Source of the DNA: Sporosarcina luteola
Lineage (GTDB): Bacteria > Bacillota > Bacilli > Bacillales_A > Planococcaceae
Length of the DNA stretch: 64,000 nt
Direction: 5' to 3'
Assembly (NCBI GenBank): GCA_014204635.1
Contig: JACHLS010000002.1
Coordinates: forward strand, 310,001 to 374,000
This document shows, one piece after another, positions 1 to 8,294 of this stretch. The translations under genes and the position numbers were made by a program. The notes beneath the pieces were generated by a model. That model ran no database searches. It was not told where the DNA came from and saw only the letters and a list, made by a program, of their open reading frames with translations. Every line of letters starts with the position of its first letter. Position 1 is the stretch's first letter.

Positions 1-989
1 TTGGAATCGGTACGAGTGAAGTTGAACATGTCCTCTCCACACAAACGCTCTGGCAATCAAAACCGAAGACGATGGAAATCCGGATATCCGGTCAATTGGG
101 TTACGGTGTTGCCGCAAAAGATGTCATATTGGCCATCATCGCGAAATTCGGAATTGATGTCGGAACTGGACACATCGTGGAATACACGGGAGAAGCAATC
201 CGTAACATGACGATGGAAGAACGGATGACGATCTGCAACATGTCCATCGAGGCAGGAGCAAAAGCCGGTTTAATCAGTCCTGATGAAACGACGATCGACT
301 ATTTGAGAGGCCGAAGATATGCACCGGAAGGTCCTGCGTTTGAAAAGGCGGCCCAGCAATGGCTCGACTTGGCGACAGACGAAGGAGCGACATATGACAA
401 GGTATTGGAGATTGAGGCATGTGAGATTGAACCATTTGTTACATGGGGAACCAATCCTTCCATGGGCACGGGCATCAGCAAACATATCCCGCGTGCGGAA
501 GACTATGCTTCTGAATCCGATAAGGAAGCACTTAAAAAGGCGCTTGCTTATATGGGACTAAAAGAAGGTGCACCAATCGCATCAATCGAAATTCAACATG
601 TCTTCATCGGTTCCTGTACGAATGCACGGCTTAGTGATCTGCGAAGCGCTGCTAAAATAGTAGCAGGACAAAAAGTGCATCCAACTGTTACAGCCATTGT
701 CGTGCCAGGATCACGAACGGTAAAACAGCAAGCCGAAGCGGAAGGGTTGGACCAGATTTTCATTGAAGCCGGCTTTGAATGGAGAGAATCGGGATGCAGC
801 ATGTGTCTCGCCATGAATGACGATGTGGTTCCTGCCGGAGAACGGTGTGCATCCACATCCAATCGGAACTTTGAAGGACGCCAAGGAGCGGGTTCCCGTA
901 CACACCTCATGAGTCCAGCGATGGCTGCGGCGGCCGCCATTGCAGGCAAATTTGTTGATGTGCGTACACTGCAGCCGGCCCATGCGTAA
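1..989 (+). CDS. leuC: 3-isopropylmalate dehydratase large subunit LeuC (5' truncated)
   Basis: LeuC and LeuD together isomerise 2-isopropylmalate to 3-isopropylmalate in cytoplasmic leucine synthesis. The reading frame is open from base 3 (it reads [17 protein letters not shown]), so the window cuts the gene; about 329 residues of a family length near 470 are visible. Two aconitase-family iron-sulfur motifs are present, [12 protein letters not shown] and [11 protein letters not shown], which supply the three cysteines that bind the [4Fe-4S] cluster. The conserved C-terminal sequence [19 protein letters not shown] is also there. leuD follows 20 bases downstream on the same strand, the usual leuCD order at the end of an ilv-leu operon. 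Upstream regulation lies outside the window. The identity is near certain. Confidence 0.97.
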   Translation, partial: GIGTSEVEHVLSTQTLWQSKPKTMEIRISGQLGYGVAAKDVILAIIAKFGIDVGTGHIVEYTGEAIRNMTMEERMTICNMSIEAGAKAGLISPDETTIDYLRGRRYAPEGPAFEKAAQQWLDLATDEGATYDKVLEIEACEIEPFVTWGTNPSMGTGISKHIPRAEDYASESDKEALKKALAYMGLKEGAPIASIEIQHVFIGSCTNARLSDLRSAAKIVAGQKVHPTVTAIVVPGSRTVKQQAEAEGLDQIFIEAGFEWRESGCSMCLAMNDDVVPAGERCASTSNRNFEGRQGAGSRTHLMSPAMAAAAAIAGKFVDVRTLQPAHA

Positions 990-1009
990 CTAAGAAAGGA
1001 TGATTCATA

Positions 1010-1594
1010 GTGAAACCGATCAATATCGTGGAAAGCATCATTGTTCCGCTAAACCGGAAAAATGTCGACACCGACCAAATCATCTCAAAAGAATTTCTAA
1101 AACGAATCGAGCGCACCGGCTTTGGTAACTATTTATTTTACCATTGGCGCCATCACCCGGACGGCACGCGCAATGAGGACTTCGTTTTGAACCAGCCACA
1201 ATATGAAAATGCAAAAGTTCTTGTCGCACATGAAAACTTCGGCTGTGGTTCTTCCCGGGAACACGCCCCATGGGCTATTATGGACTACGGTTTTCAAGTC
1301 GTCATTGCGCCAAGCTTCGCCGATATCTTCCATAACAATTGCTTCAAAAACGGGATTTTGCCGATCCGGCTGACTGTCAAGGAAGTCGAGGAGCTGCTAG
1401 CCAAAGGGGAACGGGCACCGTATCAGATCCACATTAATCTGGCAGAACAAACCGTTGCTGGAGAAGACGGCGTCTCCTATTCGTTTGATATCGATCCATA
1501 CTATAAACAAATGCTGCTCAATGGTTGGGATGAAATTTCATTGACCTTCCAATATGAGGAACATATCCAAAACTATGAAAAACAGCATGCTTAA
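1010..1594 (+). CDS. leuD: 3-isopropylmalate dehydratase small subunit LeuD
   Basis: This is the small, swivelling-domain subunit of isopropylmalate isomerase and partners LeuC just upstream. It is 194 residues, the normal family length. Family motifs are visible: NVDTDQIISKEFLKRI near the N-terminus and NFGCGSSREHAPWA in the middle, the substrate-recognition loop of the aconitase swivel domain. The start is a GTG at 1010 preceded by AAGAAAGGATG about 8 bases upstream; no better in-frame ATG exists. It is the last gene of the leucine operon here. About 260 bases later a hairpin with a T-run on both strands (1856-1884) ends transcription. No abnormality is seen. Confidence 0.97.
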   Translation: MKPINIVESIIVPLNRKNVDTDQIISKEFLKRIERTGFGNYLFYHWRHHPDGTRNEDFVLNQPQYENAKVLVAHENFGCGSSREHAPWAIMDYGFQVVIAPSFADIFHNNCFKNGILPIRLTVKEVEELLAKGERAPYQIHINLAEQTVAGEDGVSYSFDIDPYYKQMLLNGWDEISLTFQYEEHIQNYEKQHA

Positions 1595-1855
1595 TTAAGG
1601 CTAAATCAACAAAAGACATTGAGTTGAGGCAAAGTGTGAAGAGTTGAGCAGAGTAGTAAGCAAACATGATTTGAGCGGGTTTCATTGAGAAACGATCGGT
1701 CATTTAAGCAATGCGAGAACGCTAGAATCCCGGGACGAATGCCAGTACCCAGGCTCTACTCCCGAACAAGTGATCAGCTGTAGAAAGTGAACAAACACTC
1801 GGGGCTTTCCTTGTCCATTTTACAATCTAATTGCATTCATAACTTAAGATAAAAC
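1595..1855. other. Intergenic region after leuD, no gene seen
   Basis: About 260 bases between leuD and the bidirectional terminator. No frame has a ribosome site with a plausible product, and no tRNA-like fold or convincing hairpin with a T-run was seen. Confidence 0.5.
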
Positions 1856-1884
1856 AAAAAACCTTCGTTTTTTTGAAGGTTTTT
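1856..1884. terminator. Bidirectional terminator between leuD and the lipoprotein gene
   Basis: The arms AAAAACCTTC and GAAGGTTTTT form a hairpin with A-rich and T-rich flanks on the two sides, so it can serve leuD (+) and the convergent lipoprotein gene (-). Confidence 0.8.
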
Positions 1885-1893
1885 CGTTTTATC

Positions 1894-2334
1894 TTATTTT
1901 TCTTTTGTTTGTTGAGCGATTGTTTCTCCATTCTTGCGTGCTTGGATATCGATATTATAATCAGGATACGCTTCTTCAGCTTTCTTTAGAAAGGCAGTGG
2001 CCAGCTTATCAGCATCCTCTTTTTTTATCGTATCATTCACTTGGAAATCGACTAAGACGTAGCCGCCGCTGTCCTCGGTGACAATAAGGTTGACATTTGA
2101 AACGCCCTCTTCCTTGGCAAATTCCTCTTGCAGCTCTTTATCGGATTTAGCAGTGTCTGATTTATCGATACCCTGGTTTTCTTGAATTTCCTGCTTCTCC
2201 TGTTTCTCCTGCTTTTCTGTTGTGGTCTCCTCTTGTTTCTTCTGGTCGTCGGGCTGTTTATCGTCAGCGCCGGTGCATGCTCCCAGAAGTATGGATGTTC
2301 CCATCACGGCTGCAACTAGTGCTGTCTTTTTCAT
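1894..2334 (-). CDS. Small lipoprotein of unknown function
   Basis: A 146-residue secreted lipoprotein. The ATG at 2334 is chosen because GGAGG sits about 8 bases before it and the protein then starts MKKTALVAAVMG, a classic signal peptide ending in the lipobox LLGAC. A longer reading frame starts 54 bases upstream but has no ribosome site. The lipid-modified cysteine is followed by a very polar linker (about residues 22-70) of Lys/Gln/Glu repeats of the type KQEKQEKQEIQENQ, then a small folded-looking domain (about 75-140) with the segment GGYVLVDFQVNDTIKKEDAD. I do not recognise the domain. It would sit on the outer face of the membrane. It converges on leuD across a shared terminator. Confidence 0.8.
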   Translation of the reverse strand: MKKTALVAAVMGTSILLGACTGADDKQPDDQKKQEETTTEKQEKQEKQEIQENQGIDKSDTAKSDKELQEEFAKEEGVSNVNLIVTEDSGGYVLVDFQVNDTIKKEDADKLATAFLKKAEEAYPDYNIDIQARKNGETIAQQTKEK

Positions 2335-2398
2335 CGGTATGACCTCCTCGAAAAGTATAGCTGTCATTCTAGCATAAAAAAAGTGCAAGCTTCAAGGC

Positions 2399-3337
2399 TT
2401 ACACTATGGCTATTTTTCTTTCAGCCGCTTTTTGATTTAATTGATCTGCCAGAAATACGTTTGCATTCGTTGCGTGGCGCTGTTTTTCAGTGAAGAGGTC
2501 TTCAATCAATTTGGCAGTGCTGAATTGGCGTGTGAATTGCTCGGCCGTTTGAATGGTTGCGTCCCATGCATAAGGTGAAGGAGTTTCGATCGCTTCCTCT
2601 GCGTTGGTTTCTGTCATCTCAGGTTTGGCTGAATGGACGCTGGCAGCACCGGACAAGAACGAGGTGGATGCTGCATTCCGTTCATACGCCCCTTTATTAA
2701 TGGCGGCAGCAATTTTAGCAATATCCGGCCGAAGTTCTTGTACTGCCTCCATGGCAAATGTCATTTCGTTCGGATGATCAGCAAAATAAGGATTTTCATA
2801 CCAATACTGGTCTTGAAATCTTCCTTGGGACGCCGCTAGATCATTGTTGTAAGGAGAGTTATACCAATCATTGGAAGGTTTAGGGATGCCATGTTTTTGT
2901 GCCATCTCCTGGTCTGTTGCAAATAGGATAACATGAGGCACTTCGCCGGGCGCATTTTTAAAATCTGCAATCAGTTCATCTATCCTTGTTTGCCGCTTAG
3001 CAATCTCTTTTGAATCGTTGCTTCGGATTGCTTCTTTCAAAGAGCGGTTTTGGACATCCAGCAGGTTGCCATAATACAACTTGTTCGGTTTGAATTCACC
3101 ATTGACCTTGTCATACCAAGCTGGATGTTGTTTCGCCTCAAACTGGTGATAAGTCGACCAATCATTTGTCCGGATAGAATCCGAGATAAGGGAGTTGCGA
3201 CCTTGATTGACGGCTGCTAATGGGTTAACGGCAGCTGCCTCTTTTCCCCACACGCTTTTCCAGCCTTCCCCAGCCGTTTGATTACTATCACGGACTTGCA
3301 TCGAAAAATTACGGTCATTCAATGCGGAAATAAACAA
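2399..3337 (-). CDS. Conserved-looking hypothetical protein, 312 aa
   Basis: A 312-residue soluble protein with no signal peptide or membrane helix; I do not recognise a family. The start is taken as TTG at 3337 because GAGGTGG lies about 5 bases upstream; the next ATG (residue 13) lacks a ribosome site. The sequence is rich in Asn, Gln, Trp and Tyr, with the dense aromatic stretch QDQYWYENPYFADHPNE near residue 190 and an Ala/Thr/Glu-rich, probably disordered stretch near 230-260. The C-terminus is helical and charged. It stands alone between the lipoprotein gene (-) and a divergent SLH gene (+). The composition is that of a real coding gene, but no role can be assigned. Confidence 0.65.
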   Translation of the reverse strand: MFISALNDRNFSMQVRDSNQTAGEGWKSVWGKEAAAVNPLAAVNQGRNSLISDSIRTNDWSTYHQFEAKQHPAWYDKVNGEFKPNKLYYGNLLDVQNRSLKEAIRSNDSKEIAKRQTRIDELIADFKNAPGEVPHVILFATDQEMAQKHGIPKPSNDWYNSPYNNDLAASQGRFQDQYWYENPYFADHPNEMTFAMEAVQELRPDIAKIAAAINKGAYERNAASTSFLSGAASVHSAKPEMTETNAEEAIETPSPYAWDATIQTAEQFTRQFSTAKLIEDLFTEKQRHATNANVFLADQLNQKAAERKIAIV

Positions 3338-3686
3338 TTGCCCACCTCATTCATTAGTATCTATGTCATACACTATACAATTCTACTTTCCTACTAGTAT
3401 ACAACAAGCAAATGATGTTTCACAGATATTTATAAAACTTTTCAACTATATATAGACGGATAGAGCGCTTGCCTGGTGGTCTTCACGGAGACGTTCGATC
3501 CCTGTTTTCAAGGACAAGATATAGCAGCCATTGAATAGCACAGTTGGACTCCTGCTATGGAGGCAATTTATCCCGGATCCCGACACGTTTTCACGGAGAC
3601 TTTTGGCTCGTCCAATCAATGGGAGATTAAAATGCAATCATTTATGTTATTATGATGAAGAGAAATTATCAGGAGGAAGAGAGGAT
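3338..3686. other. Divergent intergenic region, promoters expected
   Basis: About 350 bases between two divergently transcribed genes. It must hold both promoters, but I could not pick a convincing -35/-10 pair. A weak open frame here is only an in-frame 5' extension of the SLH lipoprotein gene, without a ribosome site of its own. Confidence 0.4.
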
Positions 3687-5954
3687 ATGCCACAAAGCAA
3701 TAAGATTAGCAGGATTGCGCAGGTTTTGTTTTTATCTATCATAATGATGCTTGTAGGTTGTAGCTCAACAGAGGCAGAGAGCGGGCAGATTGAACAAAGT
3801 TTCACCGATATACATAATGATTTCTGGGCAAAGAATGAAGTAATGCAACTTGTAGAAATGGAAATTATTAATGGATATCCAGATAAGCAGTTCCGCCCGT
3901 CTGTGGAAGTATCCCGAGGTCAAGCAGCTAACTTGATGGCAGGGGCACTGAAGCTTCCGGAAACGCCCTATGAACCGATATTCAAGGACGTCAGTTCCAA
4001 GTCTTCACATTTAAAAGGTGCGATGGCAACCTATAAAGCGGGGATTTTTCTTGGAAAGGAAGATGGAACGTTCGGTGTTGGCGATTCATTAACACGTGAA
4101 CAGATGGCGACCGTGATTACCCGGGCTTTTAATTTGCAGGACACAGGCGAAGAGATTCATTTTTCCGATGAAAACCGGATTAGCGAATCGCATCGTGAAG
4201 GTGTGAAGATCTTGGCGCAGCATGGCATTACGACTGGGAAAGAGGATGGTTCGTTCGATCCGAAAACGCCAGTTAATCGTGCCACTTATGTCGTATTTTT
4301 GCACCGTGCGATGGTGAAAACAGGCATGGTGGAAGAACAACCGACTGTTGAGTTCAAGCCTGCCCAAACGTTCGGCGCGTATGAAGCAATCCGTGCGGAG
4401 AGAAATTTTGCGGAAGTGCCGGTTTCCGAGAATGCGAAAACATATTTGCGCTCCAATCAGTACTTGCAGTACGCCGGAGAACAAACAGTGAAGCATCCGC
4501 ATGCGACCGATAAAGTCTATACGTATAAAATCGGCGGAATTCCATCCGTTGCGGTGCATGTAACGAAACGGGAGTTGCCGAATGGCGATTACTTCCTTTT
4601 CACAGAATTGAAGAATGACCAACGACTGCCGATTACGGTGGATCTCATTCAGACGGAAAATGGCGTCACAAGAAGCTTATTGCATACGTATGACCGATTT
4701 CCAATAAAAAAGGTGACCGACGACACGTTCGGTTTCGATATAACAACCTATCCGACCGGCATTTTTGAAGAAACATCCCCAGAAGGAACGAAATCTCAAA
4801 AGATGATTGGAAAATCGTATCAGTCCAAGGCACTGACGAAGACATATCCGAATGGATCGGCGAGTCATACGCGTGAGCTTCTAAATGAAACGGAAGCGTT
4901 TAGCGGTGTGAAGCTAGGGGATTCCCAGTTGTCTGTCTACCGGCTTCAGTCAAGAGGTTATGACATTGTCGATCAATGGATACTCGTCTCTAAAGAGACT
5001 TTGTTCTCGACGAAACAAGAAATGGACGATTGGATGCTGGAGTCTGCCGCTAATTATAAAAAACGGAATAAGTGGTATACCGCACAAGGTCCATATAACA
5101 AAATGGCAACCACTATAGAGCCGATGCCGAAATCAGGCAGAGGATACGGCCGCAACCTGCTTCTCGTAAAAGAGGACCGGGTCATGGCGAAGTATTTAGA
5201 AACGAAAGAACGTTATTATGAAAGCTTGTTATACAATTCATATGCAAATTTAGACGTGTTTAGAGGAAAGTCCACTTATTGGGAAACGGAAGTGACGAGC
5301 ACCTATTTGAAAGGGTTGTTCGGGTTGACAGCACCGTTTGTTGACACGAGATTTAATGAACAAATAGCGCTTTTCTTATATAACGGAGGTAAGGCATTTG
5401 GCCACTCCGACTACAATGTCGGATTAAAGAATTACGCTGATTTATTAGTTTCACAGCGCAAAAAAGGCAACATTACTTCTGTTGGACCAAATGCGTATTA
5501 TATTCCGGATTATTTCCCATCGAAACAGAATGTGAAAACACACACATCGATGAATCATCAATTGGGCGGCATGAATATTTTGCTTCTCGCGTACAAGGAG
5601 TTTAAAGATCCGGTCTATTTGGAGACGGCGAATAGCATTCATGCGGCCTTGGTGAAAGACGTGGATCGTTGGATCAGGCCGGACGGCGATATTTGGTACA
5701 AAGTATCACCTGACCATACATTCGTCGGACGGGACTATACGCATTTGACGCTGGAGGACTTGATCCATTCCTATGAAATGTGGTCTGACATTGATTCTTC
5801 CAAGGTACCTGTCTTCGAAAAGATGATTCGTTCAAAAGCCGGTTACATGGATCGGAATGAAAAAGGGTATACGACCAAAATTAAAAATGGTTTGGAACGG
5901 ATCGGCTTATCAGAATTACTGCCAGCAGGCACCGAGCATACCGATGCACTATAA
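3687..5954 (+). CDS. SLH-domain lipoprotein with a large unknown C-terminal region
   Basis: A 755-residue exported protein. ATG at 3687 is chosen because AGGAGG precedes it by about 10 bases and the product then starts with a signal peptide ending in the lipobox LVGC (Cys25). Three SLH modules follow (about residues 38-205), with typical phrases such as IINGYPDKQFRPSVEVSRGQ, FLGKEDGTFGVGDSLTREQ and ITTGKEDGSFDPKTPVNRAT. The remaining roughly 540 residues are unassigned; the last 250 look all-helical and carry NHQLGGMNILLLAY and PDGDIWYKVSPDH, vaguely recalling alpha/alpha-barrel glycan enzymes such as glucuronyl C5-epimerases (weak inference). A protein with both a lipid anchor and SLH modules would be tied to membrane and wall polymer at once. 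It converges on the SLH glucosaminidase gene. Confidence 0.85.
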   Translation: MPQSNKISRIAQVLFLSIIMMLVGCSSTEAESGQIEQSFTDIHNDFWAKNEVMQLVEMEIINGYPDKQFRPSVEVSRGQAANLMAGALKLPETPYEPIFKDVSSKSSHLKGAMATYKAGIFLGKEDGTFGVGDSLTREQMATVITRAFNLQDTGEEIHFSDENRISESHREGVKILAQHGITTGKEDGSFDPKTPVNRATYVVFLHRAMVKTGMVEEQPTVEFKPAQTFGAYEAIRAERNFAEVPVSENAKTYLRSNQYLQYAGEQTVKHPHATDKVYTYKIGGIPSVAVHVTKRELPNGDYFLFTELKNDQRLPITVDLIQTENGVTRSLLHTYDRFPIKKVTDDTFGFDITTYPTGIFEETSPEGTKSQKMIGKSYQSKALTKTYPNGSASHTRELLNETEAFSGVKLGDSQLSVYRLQSRGYDIVDQWILVSKETLFSTKQEMDDWMLESAANYKKRNKWYTAQGPYNKMATTIEPMPKSGRGYGRNLLLVKEDRVMAKYLETKERYYESLLYNSYANLDVFRGKSTYWETEVTSTYLKGLFGLTAPFVDTRFNEQIALFLYNGGKAFGHSDYNVGLKNYADLLVSQRKKGNITSVGPNAYYIPDYFPSKQNVKTHTSMNHQLGGMNILLLAYKEFKDPVYLETANSIHAALVKDVDRWIRPDGDIWYKVSPDHTFVGRDYTHLTLEDLIHSYEMWSDIDSSKVPVFEKMIRSKAGYMDRNEKGYTTKIKNGLERIGLSELLPAGTEHTDAL

Positions 5955-5964
5955 AGAAATGGTA

Positions 5965-6004
5965 AAACGCCCAAGTGGACAACTATTTTGTCCCTTGGGC
6001 GTTT
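5965..6004. terminator. Bidirectional terminator
   Basis: Arms AAACGCCCAAG (5965-5975) and CTTGGGCGTTT (5994-6004) pair perfectly. The hairpin lies between two convergent SLH genes and can end both. Confidence 0.85.
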
Positions 6005-6010
6005 CCTCTA

Positions 6011-8011
6011 TCATTCATTCATTTTTGTTACTAAGTCGGACCGAATCCAACCATAGTCAGAAGGAGGATTCAAGTCGGAAATCACTTTGTACCAGACATA
6101 GCCGTCGCTGCCTGTTGTTTCATCAACGATGATGAGTGGATAGCCGAATGCTGCCTCATATCCCGGGCTTTTTGGTTTGTATGTGAATAATTTTACGCTG
6201 GATGCATCAGGGCTTGTCCGCACGTTCACACCAGTTGAGCCGTCATAGGTGATGCGGCCGAGTTGTGCTTGCTTGTAATCCCGTCCGCCAAGATATTTAT
6301 CAATCCGCCACATATGGCCGGCAATCTTGCTTCCCCAGTTCGGGTCCGATGCGTATTTCACATTGAAGCCGACAGCCTTATTTCCAGGCACCGCACCATT
6401 CGCATGTGCACCGAGGGGGTTGGCGTAGTTTAAATTAATATAGCGTGTAATAAACGCATTCACACTATTATTAGGGCTTGCATAGATTTCGCCGGCTTCC
6501 GGCGAGGAATCGAACACTTTAATTCCAAACAAGTTGTTTTTGGTCTGGGCATTGGCACTAATGCCGTAATCACTCTCATGAATGGCTGCTGCTAAAATGA
6601 ACATAGCATTCACATTGTATGTCTGTTCCACTTCTTTCAAATAGGAGCCAAGCCCAATCAGTTTGGATTTTACAGACAAATCTTTGTAGCGGGCATGGCC
6701 GGTGCTTTCCCGTTCACGCAAAGCTTCCGCGATATAACGGTTCAGTTCGTCTCCCGTATAGGTAGACGGCTGGCGTACCGATTGGAATTGGAAATAAGGA
6801 TAATGTGTGACCACTTTCTTTGTCGCAACGTTTGTAAAATGAACGCCATCCAGGCTCGTATATCTTCCGGAACCCATGGAAGCCGGCACTGGCCCAATGG
6901 AGTACGTACCATAGCTCTTGCTTAAATTGTCATACGTATAGTGCGTGAGAATCCCGCTGTTGTCGACTACATAATAATCGTATCCTGTCACAAGTTCAGA
7001 TGGAACGAGGTCGACTTCACTTTGTTTGGCGTAATACGAGGTACCAGCCACTTCCACGATGACATAATCTGGACCACTGCCGATATATTTCATTTCACGG
7101 CCTTTTTGTATATATGTCACTTCAGTGCGCAGCGTTTTATCGCTGTATAGAGAAGTGAGCTGCTTCGGATTTTGCGCTCCAAAGGCCCGGCCAGATTTCA
7201 TCTTTATAATCTTATTATTTTTTTGGATCGCTTTTATGGACGAAGATGCATTGTAAACTGCCAATGCATCTTCGTATGTTTTATAAAGTGCGATTGTCGG
7301 AGTAACTTGTCCATTTGAAATTGAACTCACTTTGTATACTTCCGGATCGACATCAGGCACTTCCGGTTTTCCAGGTTCGCTAGGCGCTGTCGGTTGCAAT
7401 ACTTCGGCTGCGGCATTCATCCGGAAGAGGAAGGCGGCCGCGTGAGCGATGGTCGCACTGTTTTGCGGTTTGAAATAAATACCGTCCTTTTGATGGTCGC
7501 CGCGAATAATATTCAAGTTAACTGCAGCCGATACCGCGTCTCGGAAATTAGGTGAAATTTTCGCTTGATCCTTAAACTTCATATTGATTGTCTGAACAGG
7601 CAAATCCATGTAGCGGAATGCTTTATAAATCATGCCTGCCATTTGTTGGCGTGTAATTTTGTCGTTCGGCTTGAACGTTCCATCCGGATAACCGGATAAA
7701 ATACCAGCGCCAGCAGCGTTTTGAATCTCAATCGTTAAGTTAGTGTTAGCTTTTAAATCCTTAAATGTATACTTTGTGGATACCGGCAAATCCAGGGCGC
7801 GGGATAAATACGAGGCAAACTCGCCGCGTGTGACCGCTTTGTTCGGATTGTATTTTCCTTTGGCATCCGGTTTGATAACACCTTTTTGAATCCAATAATT
7901 TAACTCCGTTTCCATCTGGTGGCCTGTTATATCACTAGCTTTCGCCACCTGCGTGAAAAGAGAGGAGCAAATGAGCAATGTCAGCAACGTCAGTGAAACT
8001 ATCTTTTTCAC
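6011..8011 (-). CDS. SLH-anchored N-acetylglucosaminidase (GH73) with SH3 domain
   Basis: A 666-residue exported autolysin. It begins MKKIVSLTLLTLLICSSLF, a signal peptide cut near ASD (about residue 26). Three SLH modules cover about 27-198, for example ILSGYPDGTFKPNDKITRQQ. A Pro-rich linker is followed by about 200 residues of unassigned sequence (225-425). A GH73 glucosaminidase domain (about 440-590) has the expected catalytic Glu479 in AAAIHESDYGISA and the family phrase NNLFGIK. A bacterial SH3 domain closes the protein (about 595-660, GSTGVNVRTSPD). Known members cleave the GlcNAc-MurNAc bond of peptidoglycan; the SLH modules place it on the wall. ATG at 8011 has a good ribosome site (AGGAGG). 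Its role in wall turnover or cell separation is inferred. Confidence 0.92.
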   Translation of the reverse strand: MKKIVSLTLLTLLICSSLFTQVAKASDITGHQMETELNYWIQKGVIKPDAKGKYNPNKAVTRGEFASYLSRALDLPVSTKYTFKDLKANTNLTIEIQNAAGAGILSGYPDGTFKPNDKITRQQMAGMIYKAFRYMDLPVQTINMKFKDQAKISPNFRDAVSAAVNLNIIRGDHQKDGIYFKPQNSATIAHAAAFLFRMNAAAEVLQPTAPSEPGKPEVPDVDPEVYKVSSISNGQVTPTIALYKTYEDALAVYNASSSIKAIQKNNKIIKMKSGRAFGAQNPKQLTSLYSDKTLRTEVTYIQKGREMKYIGSGPDYVIVEVAGTSYYAKQSEVDLVPSELVTGYDYYVVDNSGILTHYTYDNLSKSYGTYSIGPVPASMGSGRYTSLDGVHFTNVATKKVVTHYPYFQFQSVRQPSTYTGDELNRYIAEALRERESTGHARYKDLSVKSKLIGLGSYLKEVEQTYNVNAMFILAAAIHESDYGISANAQTKNNLFGIKVFDSSPEAGEIYASPNNSVNAFITRYINLNYANPLGAHANGAVPGNKAVGFNVKYASDPNWGSKIAGHMWRIDKYLGGRDYKQAQLGRITYDGSTGVNVRTSPDASSVKLFTYKPKSPGYEAAFGYPLIIVDETTGSDGYVWYKVISDLNPPSDYGWIRSDLVTKMNE

Positions 8012-8229
8012 TCGTAAACCTCCTTCTGTCTAACTATTAATATAGTAACAGAATTCGGAAGCGAGGATAAGGACCAAATTGCGCATGTTCTTGTGCAATC
8101 TTTTTGGTCTGGCATAGAGTACACTTTGAATACCTGCCGATTGTCCCATGTGTGGCAGTTTTGTAAATAGGGAATAATCAATTTTCAAAAATGGAACTAA
8201 AGAGCACACCGCAACGTCTTATTAGATGC

Positions 8230-8235
8230 TATAAT
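8230..8235 (+). promoter_or_regulatory. Extended -10 promoter of the O-antigen-ligase-like gene
   Basis: ATGCTATAATG carries a consensus -10 (TATAAT) with the TG of an extended -10 and lies 60 bases before the start codon at 8295. No good -35 is seen, as is common for extended -10 promoters. Confidence 0.5.
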
Positions 8236-8294
8236 GTCAGAAGGGTTATCTCATAATAATTTGGCTATTAGTCGTAGAAAGGGTATTATTTTAC

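Noticed and set aside
1595-1855. Possible structured RNA or tRNA after leuD
   Set aside because: The CGGGA/TCCCG pairing near 1729-1765 is weak, with no cloverleaf and no T-run.
8045-8050. WalR box upstream of the SLH glucosaminidase
   Set aside because: Only one half-site (TGTTAC on the minus strand) with no partner at 5-base spacing.
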